Shown here in pieces: positions 1-12,054 of a stretch of DNA of 64,000 nt. Source of the stretch: Megalonaias nervosa. Taxonomy: Eukaryota > Mollusca > Bivalvia > Unionida > Unionidae. The translations under genes and the position numbers were made by a program. Below the pieces are notes generated by a model. The model did no database searches. It was not told the DNA's origin and worked only from the letters and a program-made list of their open reading frames with translations. The first letter of the stretch is position 1; each line of letters begins with the position of its first letter. The stretch lies in contig JAECUM010017301.1 in the NCBI GenBank assembly GCA_016617855.1, positions 1 through 64,000 on the forward strand, read 5' to 3'.

Positions 1-556
1 ACAAGTCAAGGAGAGTGAGGACTGTAATCTTTCCGCTATCCAAAGCAGAGAGAAGGTCATTGACTACTTTCAGAAGAGTAGTTTCAGTACTGTGGCAAGG
101 GCGATATGCAGGCTGTACATTGATAAAAAGACTGTTTGAATTCAGATGAGATACAAGTTGGGATAGAACAACTTTTTCTAAGATTTTTGACATGAATTGG
201 AGATTAGAAACTGAGCAGTAGTTCTTTAAATCATTATGGTCGAGTGTTGGTTTTTTCTGCAGAGGCTTTACAATGGCAGTTTTGTAAAATGATGGGAATT
301 GCCCAGATGAGAGAGAGGTATTAATAACATCAGTTAGTGAAGGCAATATTGGATCTAAGCACTCTAGTAGCAGTGACGTCAGAATCGGATCAAGTTCACA
401 TGGCTTTGGTGCACTCTTCATCACGATTGTACGTACTAAATCCATAGAGACAGGTTCAAATGCTGCTAACGGTTGCCACTGAAATTCTGTATCACAACTG
501 TATGGTGACGACAAGTCAACTGAAATTGTGTTGTCAAGTTTATCTCTGATGGCAGA
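1..556 (-). mobile_element. Non-LTR retrotransposon (CR1/L2-like) reverse transcriptase, N-terminal part, cut by window edge
   Basis: Reading the minus strand from about 556 down to 1 gives one continuous frame with no stop over roughly 185 codons. It contains recognisable LINE reverse-transcriptase blocks: a 'PKPCELDPILTSLLLECLD' block, 'LSSGQFPSSF', 'KPLQKKPTLDHNDLKNY' followed by a SVSNL block, 'SKILEKVVLSQLVSHLNSN' and 'YRPCHSTETTLLKVVNDL'. This order matches the fingers and early palm of CR1/L2-type LINEs. The usual NYRPVSN appears as NYCSVSN, a change in a conserved position. The element runs off the left edge, so the catalytic YxDD is not visible. It breaks off upstream near 556, typical of 5' truncation. 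The open frame suggests a fairly young insertion. Exact clade is inference. Confidence 0.85.
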
Positions 557-673
557 CTAAGAGCAGATTTAATATTTGTTTGTTATACAGTTATATCTTT
601 GATCAGGCGTTCAAAATGTTAATAAATGTACAGGAGTAATCCCCCTTTGTATAATTTAACCTGATAATAATAC

Positions 674-809
674 TACACTTTTTCTATTGTGTTGTGTGTT
701 ATCTTTGTACACTTTTTCTATTGTGTTGTGTGTTATCTTTGTACACTTTTTCTATTGTGTTGTGTGTTATCTTTGTACACTTTTTCTATTGTGTTGTGTG
801 TTATCTTTG
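674..809. repeat. Minisatellite, 34-bp unit, four copies
   Basis: Four essentially identical 34-bp units begin at 674, 708, 742 and 776, each opening with TACACTTTTTCTATTGTG. The near-zero divergence points to recent expansion. No coding content is seen. Confidence 0.95.
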
Positions 810-1206
810 TACCACAACTTTGTTAAATGAAAGCAACTTTTTATGGCTGATCAGTTTTATGTAACAGAAATACAGTTGCAATCCCTCAAAATCCTTTCAT
901 TCATATATTATGTGTCTATAATTTAAAGTATAGAAGGACATAGTTTTCTTGTTTGTCATTGTTTACAAATACTAAATGTTATTTTGGATTTAAACTGAAA
1001 CAAATCATCAAATTTGAGTTTAAATTTATTAACTCAACAATTTAACAGCTTGATCATGTAATCATGACTATATCTTCCTAATTATGAAATTTTTTACCTA
1101 TGGAATAACCTATGGTTTTATATTTGTAGTTGTGAAGGGAATAAATAATTCAGATCAACTTTAATAGATTGGAATCCGTATTCAGCTTGTCATTTATTAA
1201 GCAGGA
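810..1206. other. AT-rich spacer, no feature seen
   Basis: Low-complexity AT-rich sequence with no convincing reading frame, splice-site pair or repeat that I can support. Confidence 0.6.
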
Positions 1207-1294
1207 GTTTTACCAACCATTGTGTTTTACCAACCATTGTGTTTTACCAACCATTGTGTTTTACCAACCATTGTGTTTTACCAACCATTGTTTT
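1207..1294. repeat. Minisatellite, 17-bp unit, five copies
   Basis: The unit TTTTACCAACCATTGTG repeats with period 17. TACCAA starts are at 1211, 1228, 1245, 1262 and 1279. Copies are near-identical; the last one degenerates. Confidence 0.95.
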
Positions 1295-2139
1295 CTGCAT
1301 GCTACTAAAATGAAATAGTCTTCCTTTACAGACAAATCATGGAATTTCACAATCAGTTATCTTATTGGTTCACTCGACTGGAATCGTAATATTGTGTATG
1401 ATTCAAGAATAGGGTTACCATAATTGAACTTTAAAAAAGAGGACACTCCTGAGTGTGGATGTACTGTATCAGTATCTGTGTAGAGATTTAAGTACTAAAA
1501 AGGAGGACATGTCCAGGAAAATAATGATCTGTGGCAACTTTACTTTAGGATATGGTATTTTATGAAAAAATGTCAATAGGGTTTTACAAGTATTTATCAG
1601 TGCGGAAGGTAAATCAGGAAATTGGATTAAAAATTTCAGACCATAATAGGTCTCCTTGTATCGAGGTGCAGAAAGTTTGGAGAATCATTATCATACCATC
1701 ATTCTCCCCACATCTCCCATTATGGATGATTTTCTCACAAATAAGAGAGTGACAGGGCTCAGAAGGTGTCCTAACCTGGTACTTTTGCAACTGACATATT
1801 TTACCTTACAAGCAAGCCTTATATTTATTTATTTAGCAAGTAAATCTGCTTATGGACAGTAGTGTTGCCGTCTCATATATTAATAAAATGGGGTTGCCTT
1901 GGGTTCAAGAACTCAACAATCTGTTATTTTTTTTTAATATTGTAATGGTGTAGAGCCACAGATAATGGGTTGTCTCAGGGCTTGACATCTGCCTGGCACA
2001 TCGCAGTTGGTCCTCAGTGTTCACTCATGCTAACTAAACCATGATTTTGAATGCATTCAAAATGCCTGAAAATGTCCAGGACATTGAACATAATTTGGCA
2101 AATGTGATATTGACCTATTTTGCCACAAGACTGAATTGT
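1295..2139. other. Spacer without identifiable gene
   Basis: Short open frames occur here but show no family resemblance, and composition is that of the surrounding non-coding DNA. I see nothing supportable in it. Confidence 0.5.
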
Positions 2140-3090
2140 CAGCTGTCCAGATATAACACCTGCAATTATATTTCATACAAACAGGCCGTCAGGCTTTATT
2201 TGTTGATGCCTTTGTTGTATCGTGGAGTATTTACACTCTACCATATATTCTTACCCCATTTTAGTGTAATTCTTAGAGTTCTACAGAATTTGGTGGAGGG
2301 GGATGGTGATGATAGCACCTATCTTGATTTCTCAGCTATGGTTCCCCAATGTATTGTTTTTTGCATCTGATCAGTTGTACATACTACCCAGAACATCAGA
2401 GATTCTGTTTCTTCCACAGGACCTCAACATAATGCACCCATTGAAAAGCTCTGCTTGAAAGTGGTTCTGTTCTCTCAAGCAGGCTATGAAAAACAAACTT
2501 ACCACAATCTCTAATATTTTATGCTGCACATGGAAACAGTCAACACAGTTAACAGTATCAGACATAATTCCAGTGATTGCTCTGTTTGTATGACCAAAAA
2601 CCAGACCTATCCATTTTGATCATTTGTACATTTTCTTTTGGCATCCTTTAACCTGTGCTCATTCATAACAGACAATGATATAGCACTATCAATAGAGTTA
2701 GCTCTGCTATTAGCACATTTCAAGTTTTGTTAGATGGTTCAAATTATTTGCAGCACCCACAGGAAACAAGTGTTTAATCAGAGATCTAATTTACGCAAGA
2801 ATGTTACAAAGTCACATCATATATTAATATTTTGCTAAGATACTTAAATTGATTTCACTAGTTTGTAAACTTCCTTGGAAGTTTCCCTCATACACATTGG
2901 ATTTACTTCTGACATTGCTTCTAGTCAAAGATAGCAAACCTTTAATTGTTAACATCTTAGGAATTTTCATGTATATAAGAACAGCGTTAACTTCATGATA
3001 GGTGATATTGAGCAATGTGCAGATACTAATTTGGGTGAAATTTACAAACCAGCCTATACAAAAGATGTCATTGTAGAGTCACTCTCATAG
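2140..3090 (+). mobile_element. DIRS-like retroelement relic, copy A (RNase H end to tyrosine recombinase)
   Basis: This stretch is a diverged direct copy of 4460-5430 (offset about 2318 bp). Shared blocks include a 'HFSVILRVLQ' peptide (around 2255-2285), the segment before the recombinase (2380-2570), and the recombinase-like stretch around 2640-2790. The corresponding peptides in copy B match the region between reverse transcriptase/RNase H and the tyrosine recombinase of DIRS-type elements. Copy A is badly decayed, with frameshifts throughout, and shows no RT core upstream. The identification rests mainly on its similarity to copy B. Confidence 0.6.
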
Positions 3091-3994
3091 ATATTTACAT
3101 GAGACAAATAAGACTACATGTGGTTCTTGGGACGTTGGATATCTTAAAAGTAAAAGAAATTGTTTATTCAGAGGTATTCATTGACACTGGAATATAGTAT
3201 AGTCCTTGTACATGAACAAGATCACAATCATCTCAGGATTAAAGTAAGTCACAGGTAATGGTTGTTTGCCTTCTAAGATGGAAATAGCAGAAGGAGATCA
3301 AGCGTCAGGCATGGAATGGAAGTTACTTACCTTGTCTCTTTTATAGTATGATAGACAGGATCCTTTGTCAGAACAAGTCATCAGGGTAATCTGAGGAAGT
3401 TTTTTGTTGCTGTATGCATTTTTTTCCCATCAGGTTATTGGTTTTTTAACATTAAGCTTGCACGTCAGAGTGAGTGAGTGGCAGTGAGCATCTGTGAGTA
3501 TAAGGACGGAAGGGGAAAAAAGCCTCTTAAAAAGTTTTAATAATCAGTACAGAACAATAAAGTAGAATATTCAGACTGTTCTGAATAAAAGCAGGAAGAG
3601 ACAAAGTTATTTTGTTAATTGACATCACTTTTGGATTTAAGTGTGTCACATTGCCGGAGATATAATTGTCGTTGTCATGTGAAATGAAGAACAAAACTCC
3701 AAGAATTATGTCAGGTTGAGAGATAGCAACAAGCCATTGAGCTGCATAGGGTTTGGAACTGGAGTTTGTACAACTGTACTAGAGATAAATAGGGTCTGTT
3801 TTTACTTTACAAACTTTTCAGATGAAAATAATATTTACCATCGATGCATCAGTTTGAAATACCGAACTTTTTAAAAACATTTATTCCAACTTTACAATAG
3901 CAGAACATGATATTTTGTTTTACATGTTACTGAAAATTGGAAACTTAAGGAAAAATTTCAACTGCACTACTGGTACGATCTTGTTTAAGGGTAG
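3091..3994. other. Spacer, no gene seen
   Basis: AT-rich sequence between two DIRS-like copies. No frame or splice-site pair stands out. It may contain unrecognisable parts of the same elements. Confidence 0.45.
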
Positions 3995-5690
3995 GCAGGT
4001 CTGCAATGCATGCTTTGCATAGACCTTACTTGAGGTTTTCTTGGGATAACACACTTAATGAATTCACTTGCCCTCCCAGTGGTTTGTCCTCTGCTCCTTG
4101 TGTTTTCACAAAACTATTAAAGCCAATTTTTTTCCTACCTACACAAGCTTGGCCACTGCAGTGAGGTGTATGTTGATGACAGTTTATTGCAGGCAGACAC
4201 AATTATTGACTGTGCATGCAGTGTGCATGTCACTGTACATTTAGTGGATAATTTAAGCTTTACTGTATACTCAGAGAAATCTATTTTTTCTCAAATGCAA
4301 GTTACTGTGGTTGTGGGATTTATTCCCCAGTCTGTTGATGTGACTGAGAGCACCCCACACCAGAATTGTGAAATGAAACTTTTATTGTAAATGTATGTTG
4401 CAGCCTGCAGTTTTCTAGAAAATAGAGTATATCTTATGTATATGTAATATTGATCTTTTTTGCCTGAAGACTGTAAGCTGCCACTTTATATTTCATACCA
4501 ACCTGACATCCAAACTTCATTTGTTGACACATTTTCTGTATCTCGAAATAATTTTATTCTCGCATACATTTTTCCCCTTTCAGTGTGATTCTCAGGGTTC
4601 TTCAGATATTGGAGGGGAGGGGTGATGGTAGCACCATTCGGGAGTACTAATCCTTCGTTCCTGGGCCAGACTTCTGTTTTTTTGTATCAGATCAGTCATA
4701 CATAATGCCCAAAATATCAGAGATTCTGTTTCTTCCACAGGACCCCTCCTTAATTCTTCCATTAAATAAGCTCCACTTAGAGTGTTTTGATTATCAGGCA
4801 AGTCACTGAAAATTTAAATCTTTGTCAGTTACCAATATTTTATGCTGTGGTTGTATTACATCAACACAGTTGTAATATTGGAAATATCCCCAGCAATGGA
4901 TGTTCTTTTGTGACCAAAATCAATTGATCCATTTTTGCACATCTGTAAGTTTTGTCTTAGAAACTTTAGCTGTGCTTTTTCATAATGACTATGGATATAG
5001 TACTATAAATACAGCCAATCTGCTTATTGGGGCAGTGATAGGTTTGTCAGATGGTTCTAATTACTCCCAACACCCTTTGCTTAGACAGTTTATGAGAGGT
5101 GAGTTTAACAAGAGACCTAATTGAACCAAGAATGTGGTTACAATAGATGTTGATATTGTGCTTTTAATTAATACTTGCAGTCTCGTTCACCTGTTCATAA
5201 ACATTTGTTGAAATTCCTATCATACAAATTGCTTATGCTGGTGGCATTAGTGTCTAGGCAAAGAGTTCAAACTCTTCATTTCATATTAGAAATTTAGATG
5301 TAATAAGAACAGAGTTATATCTAGAATTGATAATCTTCTAAAGCAGTCTTGTGCAGGAAATCATATGGGTGAAATTCACATAGCAACTTATGCACCAGAT
5401 AGACGGCTGTGTACAGTCACTACCCTTCTAGAATAACTGGGACCAACTGTAAGTCTTAGGAATAATGAAACTAAATTTTTCCTTAGTTTCTTGGCCCCTT
5501 TTCAGGCAATAAGCATGGACACTATTTCAAGGTGGCTTCAATCCACTGCTGGCATTGGAATCAACATTTTACCCCACAAAATACAAGAATGGCGTCCACC
5601 AGTGGTGCTTTTCAGCATGTGACTATAGGATATATGAAAAACAGCCAGTCGGAGCTGTAAATATTATTATAAACCTATCTCATCTGACTT
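3995..5690 (+). mobile_element. DIRS-like tyrosine-recombinase retrotransposon relic, copy B (RT, then recombinase)
   Basis: Translation in shifting frames gives, in order: an RT block 'LRFSWDNTLNEFTC' (from about 4029); a 'GLSSAP..VFTKLLKPIF' block; the catalytic YVDD box at 4169-4180 followed by SLLQADT; a 'LSFTVYSEKSIF' block; and an RNase H-distal segment (4460-4600). A tyrosine recombinase follows: 'YSTINTA' with 'QHPLLRQFMRG' (about 4995-5100), 'QRVQTLHFI' (about 5255-5285), 'APDRRLCTVTTLLE' (about 5395-5430), 'NNETKLFLSFLAPFQAIS' (about 5463-5515), 'MDTISRWLQST' (about 5514-5550) and an H..TRMAST block (about 5575-5610). The last supplies the conserved HxxR of tyrosine recombinases. 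RT followed by recombinase is the DIRS/Ngaro arrangement; these integrate without a DDE integrase. Several frameshifts show it is dead. No terminal repeats were identified. Confidence 0.85.
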
Positions 5691-6166
5691 GACATTTAAA
5701 TGTAAGCCACATTTGTGAAACCATTTCATCACAATGATGCAATAGCTGGCATAAGTAGCTTCATGAAAACATGTGCATTTGCCAAAACATTTGTCAGGCA
5801 AGTTAATTCATACGTATCCCTAAACCACCTAATATCCAGAATAAGAGGCATCCATCAAACCAACAGATCTAAAGGAAACTACATGTATTTTTGCACAAAA
5901 TATGGCCTTAACAGCTGTTTTGAAGTTTACATTTTGAATTGCATTTCTCATTGTAATTCAAGATAAGTCTGGCAGACCCATCACATTTAGGTCAAAAGAA
6001 AATATTTGAAAAATAATCTGCAGGCATGGAATTCACTTTGTGAAATAATATTTTTTGTAAGAAATTTATGAATTGGACCAGTTCTTTTTCTTTCTTCATT
6101 CAAAGAGAAATAAATTTGGTTTAGTAAATATGTCAATACCGGCCACTGGTTTAATTCTAGTTCAGG
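5691..6166. other. Spacer, no gene seen
   Basis: An 83-codon open frame here (5715-5966) has no recognisable motif. It may be tail sequence of the adjacent DIRS-like copy or chance. Confidence 0.4.
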
Positions 6167-8370
6167 TCCTTGAACATTCTGAAACTGAAATCGCAAGCTC
6201 TTCGTGCAAGCTTGTCACAAGCTTGCACAAACTGTATCTTGCAAGCTAGTATTTGGAACCTTGTGGCAAGCTTGCGCAAGTCTGCACTGGAAAAAATAGG
6301 CAAGCTTGTGCAAACCACATGAAAGAAATATTGCAAGCTTGCAGAAGATTGCTGCAAGCTTGCACAATCCTAAATATATACAAGCTTGCAAGGATTAACA
6401 GCAAGCTAGTGCAGGCTTGCAAGGACAAACAACAAGCTTGCTCAAGCTTACAGAAGATTGCTGCAAACTTGCACAATCCTAAATATATACAAGCTTGCAC
6501 GGATTAACAGCAAGCTAGTGCAAGCTTGCGAGGACAAACAACAAGCTTGTGCAAGCTTATGCAAGGTTCATTGCTGTCAAAATGTGGCATAAAAAATGAC
6601 ATTACAGACCATTAAAGAATACTGTTCATGATAAAATTGTTGCAGTTAAATTAGAAAGGAGATTATATATAAAAAAATCTGAAATAAATTCAACAAATTT
6701 CAACTATTTCTGAAGATTTATTTAAAAAAATACACATATCTTGAAACAGCCTTTTTTCAAGTAAAAAGTTTTCAAATGGTGCTAAGAAACTATGAACTTC
6801 TTATAAAATTCTTTTGCTATTTCTGTATTGCATGGTGTAAAGCACATGTCAGCATATTTACATCAGATACTGTACTTACCAGACACTGTAAAACAACTTG
6901 AACCATTATGGGTGTATTCATGTTTTTTATTTTAAATTATCATATTATTTATGGAATGCAAAGATCTGTTGTGCAGATTACAAATGTGGTATCAGCTTAG
7001 CTAAAATTATCAGTTTATAAAGATCATATTAAACAAGAATGTATTCTAGAGTACTTTTACTGTAAGATACAATTACAACTACACCAAAATTAGCTACCTT
7101 TTTGCACACGATCCTCAAATACAATGTAACTCATGTTAGTCTTGTGGGCATTTTAACATGCAAATTAGGTAAAACTCGCATGAACACTAGAACAAAATCT
7201 GAAAATCACATGAGCCGAATCATGTCCATGGTATTAAGAGAAAATTCCAGAAATTCTGACTGCTACACAGAAAGCCAAGCTTTTCAGTCTGAGGAATCTT
7301 GCAGGGCCATATTCTTGAATATGTGGAAAATCTTCACATTTTTGTCTGCATGGCTTCAGAACTTTTTACTTCACATTCATATTGAAATCCAGGAAGGATG
7401 CCGTCAGATGGTTACATTCCCCTTCCTTCTGTTAAAACTGTATTCTGTTAGGTGAAAAACAAGAATGTTTGCCATTTTAATACGCTGAACCACTTCTAAA
7501 CAAATCCTCTCAGAATAAAATCATTCATCCTCCCCTGCTTCTTGTCAAGTCATGTAACATCCACTGAAATAGATTACAGCAACATGTAACCTGGTCAAAA
7601 TATTTGTTTGGAAAAGGCATTTCACTTAAGTTCAACATTAGAGAAATATTTCACAAGTTATAGAAACTTTTATAAGTGTTATACACAAATTGGCCATTCT
7701 TTAAAGAGATCCTAAATATTAGTTTTACCATCCGTTTTGAAACGGATATGACATCTGCAAAATGATTGGTATTTTACATCTTTAAACAGAAGAATGCAAT
7801 GAAATTACTCAGTTGATATTTTGAGATCTTTGAAATAGACTCTCTACCATCTATTTTGAAAATTAAAAATAATTTTTCAAAAACAGAGATCAATGCAGTG
7901 AACTCTGAACTTGTCTCAATTAAAGTTAATTGCAAGTGGGGAATTGCCGAATTTGATACGCGAGAAGAAAAACATCCCTAAGAAAAATGGAAAAGAGATT
8001 AAGACACTTGCATGTAATTTCAAAATTCATCAACCTGTTTTAAATAACTGACAACAATGTATTGAAATCTGCGGTTTGATAGGTGCAGCAGTAAATAATA
8101 ATGATCTCCAAAGTTGTCGTCTCAATGATCATGTGCAGGAAGATTACAAAGTCACCTTTGACATTTAATGTATTGTAAGCAAACACTGCGCAGCAATAAT
8201 ACCATAATACAGTATAATCAGCCATCAAACTGCGGTCCAGTAAATGTGCAAAATGCAAAATAATGTTTGATTCTACTCACCAACACAATAACTCCGTGAT
8301 TTTAAATTTGTCTCTGGGATTCCATGATCAGTTGCTGTACATGTATTGCTACTGCTTGCAGTAAAAATCC
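6167..8370. mobile_element. DNA-transposon derivative with CAAGCTTG-rich end, copy 1 (right end missing)
   Basis: This is homologous to 37233-38410. The left end carries GAAACTGAAATCGC, matching the terminal sequence of copy 2, followed by a dense array of the 8-bp palindrome CAAGCTTG and close variants (6190-6565). A block from about 7320 to 8365 aligns base for base with small differences to 37378-38410. Copy 1 carries about 1 kb (6335-7320) absent from copy 2. After about 8365 the homology stops, so the right terminus is lost. Short minus-strand frames are conserved in parts, but frameshifts break them and I recognise no transposase. Confidence 0.7.
6190..6565. repeat. Array of CAAGCTTG palindromes and variants
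   Basis: Many copies of CAAGCTTG, GCAAGCTTGC and one-base variants lie in a few hundred bases, plus an internal duplication in which blocks containing CCTAAATATATACAAGCTTG recur about 120 bp apart. Similar arrays sit at both ends of the related element at 37233-39557. The position suggests subterminal binding sites of a transposase; that role is inference. Confidence 0.85.
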
Positions 8371-9279
8371 CGATTATTGAATGTTTTGCACATTAAGTGT
8401 CATCAAGAAACTTCCAGGTGAAAATTATCAATCTCTATTGTCTTTTTCAATGGTGGCCATGTACTAAACTTGGGTCAAGAAAAGAGCACTTCGAGTGGAA
8501 TCATCACAACATAGGGTGGTTTGAATTTGTTATCAATATGAGTAGCTTTCATTGTGACATCACAGTGCACGACATTCAACCCAGATTGTACTGGATGACA
8601 CCTTTATCTTCATTCTGTCCAAAAAATGTCTATATACTTTATCATTGATTTTGCCAGATGCACTTCTTGGGGCATCTAAGTAATGACCTTCCAAAGGAAT
8701 GTGGATGTATAAGAATCCAAATGAACTGAATACATGACACTTAAAGGTATGTAGAATCAGATTCTATAAAATGACACCAATTACTGAAATAGTTGGTGTT
8801 GAATGCATACATGACCTGTATGACATTTACTATAGGTGTCAAATGATACCTTTGTCTTGCAGCTGAGATTTGGCTAAAACCTAGGGTAAAACATAATTAT
8901 AGAAAACTACACAAACACTTTGCTTTCTGTATTGTAGAATTCTTTGCATATTTCTAATGATAAGGATTAAGAACGCCATACTTGTGTTGCACCAATGATT
9001 GGTGATGTTTAAGTGATGCTGCACAACAAAAACTACATCGGTAATCCATTTTGATGTGTAGCAGGACAGCTTTATCATGGTTTATGATGTAATCAGGGAA
9101 AAGAAAAGGCAGTGAACAGAATAACGTTTTTCGTCAAAAGAGTTTAAATTCCAGCAATTTGACTGTGGGGTCAGAAGGTCCAAGTTTTCATGGAAGGAAG
9201 AACATTAAATTAAGACAAAAATGCCTGGACTCCAATTTAAACAGAGATGTTGATCCCTACTAACTGTAGAATATGTAAT
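8371..9279. other. Spacer, no gene seen
   Basis: AT-rich, with no motif-bearing frames in either strand that I can identify. Confidence 0.45.
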
Positions 9280-9556
9280 CAGTGTTTACAAAATAATTCT
9301 TTTTCTTTCCGATAAATGGTGTTAGTAGAGAGCTTTAGACCAGGTAAGATAATTTCTATTATCCTATACAGAACAAGGATTATACTGTGGTCAGATTGGT
9401 TAAAGTGTTTAGACACTAGGCAATCTTTGTTGTTATGGATATTCCTCAAGTGTTCTTTTATTCTCTCTTGGAGTTCCCATTAGGTGTCACCTACGTATTG
9501 TTTGCCACATTGATGGCAAGCGAGTGACTAGATGACATTTTGTGTTTTATAAGTGA
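9280..9556 (-). mobile_element. Penelope-like element fragment: GIY-YIG endonuclease domain
   Basis: Reading the minus strand from about 9540 down gives a frame with 'SLACHQCGKQYVGDT', then 'LQERIKEHLRNIHNNKD', 'CLVSKHFNQSDHS' and a hydrophobic 'VLYRIIEIIL' stretch, ending at a stop at 9280-9282. The CxxCxxQYVGxT core, the R..EH helix and the KHFN..DHS block are hallmarks of the C-terminal GIY-YIG nuclease of Penelope-like retroelements. Two in-frame stops (before SLACHQC and after YVGDT) show it is decayed. No RT is seen upstream on this strand; the next feature is a SINE at 9664. A GIY-YIG domain from another element type is possible but less likely. Confidence 0.72.
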
Positions 9557-9663
9557 GTACATACAGTACCTGGCAAATGATGAAAAATAGAACCAAGCTC
9601 ACTAGACAAAGTCTTTAAAATTGGATGAAAAATATCCAGCCATAAATAAGGAATAATCCATGG

Positions 9664-9901
9664 CTGTTGTTGTAGGGTTTAATGCCATTTTTCAGCACAA
9701 GATAGGCTCTATATGGCGGCCAGTATATATGATGGAGGAAGAACCCGAGAAAGCCCCGAAAAGAACCACCAACCCACAAGAAGCTACTGACAACCTTTCT
9801 CACATACCCACATTGGCCAGACCCGAGACTCAAACCCATGCAGACAGATGTAAGATGGCAATGATCCGTAATGGTGAGCACATTAGACCACTCGGGGCCC
9901 C
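9664..9901 (-). mobile_element. SINE family 1, copy 1 (tRNA-derived head)
   Basis: Minus-oriented SINE. The head begins with GGGGCCCCGAGTGG and has a Leu/Ser-type A box degraded in this copy and a B box seen in reverse as GAGACTCAAACCC. The body ends in the (GTT)n remnant at the left. A 9-bp direct repeat AATCCATGG flanks it (9655-9663 and 9902-9910), as expected of target-primed insertion. It is more diverged than the copies at 31462 and 36662. Confidence 0.9.
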
Positions 9902-10159
9902 AATCCATGGTGGGAAAAGAATGAAAATAATTAGGGAGATAGAGATGTGAACAAACTGGAAGGAGAGGTTACTTTATCAATGATATCATTTCTCGTGTCC
10001 CCCACATCATGCTCAACTAATTCATTCATAAACAGAATCATTAAACAGCACAAATGTTAAGGCATGCCATAAAATGTTTGTTCTACGTTCATATCAGATA
10101 TTTTAAGCAAACATTTTTATTGCATACTAATATGAGCTAATTGTTTTTTATATTTTCAG

Positions 10160-10183
10160 TTTCTGACCTGACAACACAAAGCA
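10160..10183 (+). CDS. Candidate 24-nt microexon (Ser/Thr-rich linker), phase 1 to phase 1
   Basis: A pyrimidine-rich tract ending TATTTTCAG (AG at 10158-10159) is followed by 24 nt and then a full consensus donor GTAAGTT at 10184. In phase 1 it encodes SDLTTQS between split codons. Phase 1 at both ends matches the TM exon at 35810, so it could join to it in frame. A short Ser/Thr-rich piece would suit a stalk between Ig domains and membrane. The evidence is only splice-signal quality and phase; chance occurrence in a 64-kb window cannot be excluded. Confidence 0.4.
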
Positions 10184-11849
10184 GTAAGTTAATTAATTCA
10201 TTATCTGTGTCCTTGATGCATGCCACTATAATAGATTTACACAGATTATCAATTATTCTGATTAGTGTCCAGGACTCATTTGTAATCAAGTAGAGATTTT
10301 GATTATTTGTGTTAAAATTGCTTGTTTATTGTTGAAATTTTTATTTTCAACAACAATACTTTATAACAGAGATAATCAGAATTCACACTTTCCTATGTTG
10401 AGTACACACACTCCCTTTGGTCAAAACTGACGATACAAAGATTTTAGAAAAACTAAATTAGTAGTAAACATTGGTATAATATCTGATATTTATAGAAACC
10501 ACTCCCTCATTTTAACATGCCTGGATAATTCTTGAACCATGTTCAAATATACAGCAGGTGTGCACTCAATATTAATTTTTTGTTTAAAAATATCAATCAT
10601 TTAAAATGTTAGACATATGGCACACTTTAAAAAAAATAAATACAGAGAAATAAGTCTTGCCATAGACCAGAAGAGCCTATGTTACGATGTGTTCTTCATT
10701 GGCACAAGATTGATGCTGCCACTCCTCGTAGCTACTTGAAGGATTGCCATGAAACTTCACACACACTTACACACACTGTTATCCTATAGTCTAGTTGGTC
10801 CTAAATGAAAATAGTGCTGCATGAATATCCAGAATGTTCTTTTTGGACAGTAGATATTTAGTCCCTTCAATTTTTAAAATTTAAAAACATTTTTTCAAGA
10901 AAAAGAAACATTTCTTTTGATTCAAAAGTCAGAAGACTTAATATTGTTAGAAGTTATTTTTGAAAAAGATCATACGATCAGAACAACTGTTGAAAGTCTT
11001 GTATTTTGCATTAAGCCTTGTACTTGACCCTGTTTAACAGCAAACTGTTGAGCAGAAAATGACATGAACTTACGCTCATCTGATGAAGTCTTATACCTCA
11101 TATAAATGACTTATAAAATAAATGTAGGTGAAGCATGAATTAATGTTACATTCGATTATGTTGTACTTGTACAGCCTTACATTTCATTTCATATGCAGAG
11201 TATAAGCAACTTGAAAATGATGTACAAACTCCCTTTAAGTGAAGCATTCATATCAACAAGTTTTGTTTGTTTTTTTGTTTGTTTTTTTGTGGGGTTTTTT
11301 CTATCCATGAGGGCAATTACTTTACGATCAAATGACTAGTAAATGAGATAGTGACAAGTTTTATTTCATGCATAATTTTATGAACATTGGAGCTGTATTG
11401 TAGCAAACTCGACATAAAATACTGTGGTTACATGTATATTGCCTCATGTACTTTTTCATGGCATATATTGAAAATGACCACAGATCCCAAAAATAATTTC
11501 CAAAACCAGACAGTCTTGGTTCAGGCAGCAAATTCAGCCAAACCATAAAGAATTCATGGAAAGTTAGAGTTAACAGTAGAAGCTTCTTGACATTATGTTT
11601 GACTGTTTGCAGCAGCAATAATCTATTGTGTTATGAATAATAAGGATATATTGTTCTCAAAGCCTCCATCAAAGTTTCCAACATTTTTATCATAACCATT
11701 GCATATAAATATCTTGGCTGTATTCTTTTAGCTCAAACACTTGGTACAGTACTGTGCTCATGTAAGTTTTAGGAACCCCTCACGTGACGTTCCACAGTGG
11801 AGCAATAAATACTAAATTATTACTGTTCCTTGGTGGCACACCGATGCAT
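10184..11849. other. Intron-like sequence with a dispersed repeat piece
   Basis: No coding features supported. The sequence around 10780-10840, including TCTAGTTGGTCCTAAATGAAA, recurs in variant form near 48695-48725 and 63755-63780, so it is a dispersed repeat. The nature of that repeat is unknown. Confidence 0.4.
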
Positions 11850-11987
11850 ATCCAATGGAGTGGTTGATCAACATTATTGATTGACATTGGAACAGTCAAT
11901 CAATGAAGACCACCCAACGCAAAGACCAAGATGTCATGAATGATTAACAATTAAATACCATTTCAGCAATGAGCAATCTTTATTTTG

Positions 11988-12054
<67 letters not shown>

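Noticed and set aside
9615..9950. Open frames across the family 1 SINE (also at 31435, 36735, 33173)
   Set aside because: SINE bodies are non-coding; the same frames recur at each copy.
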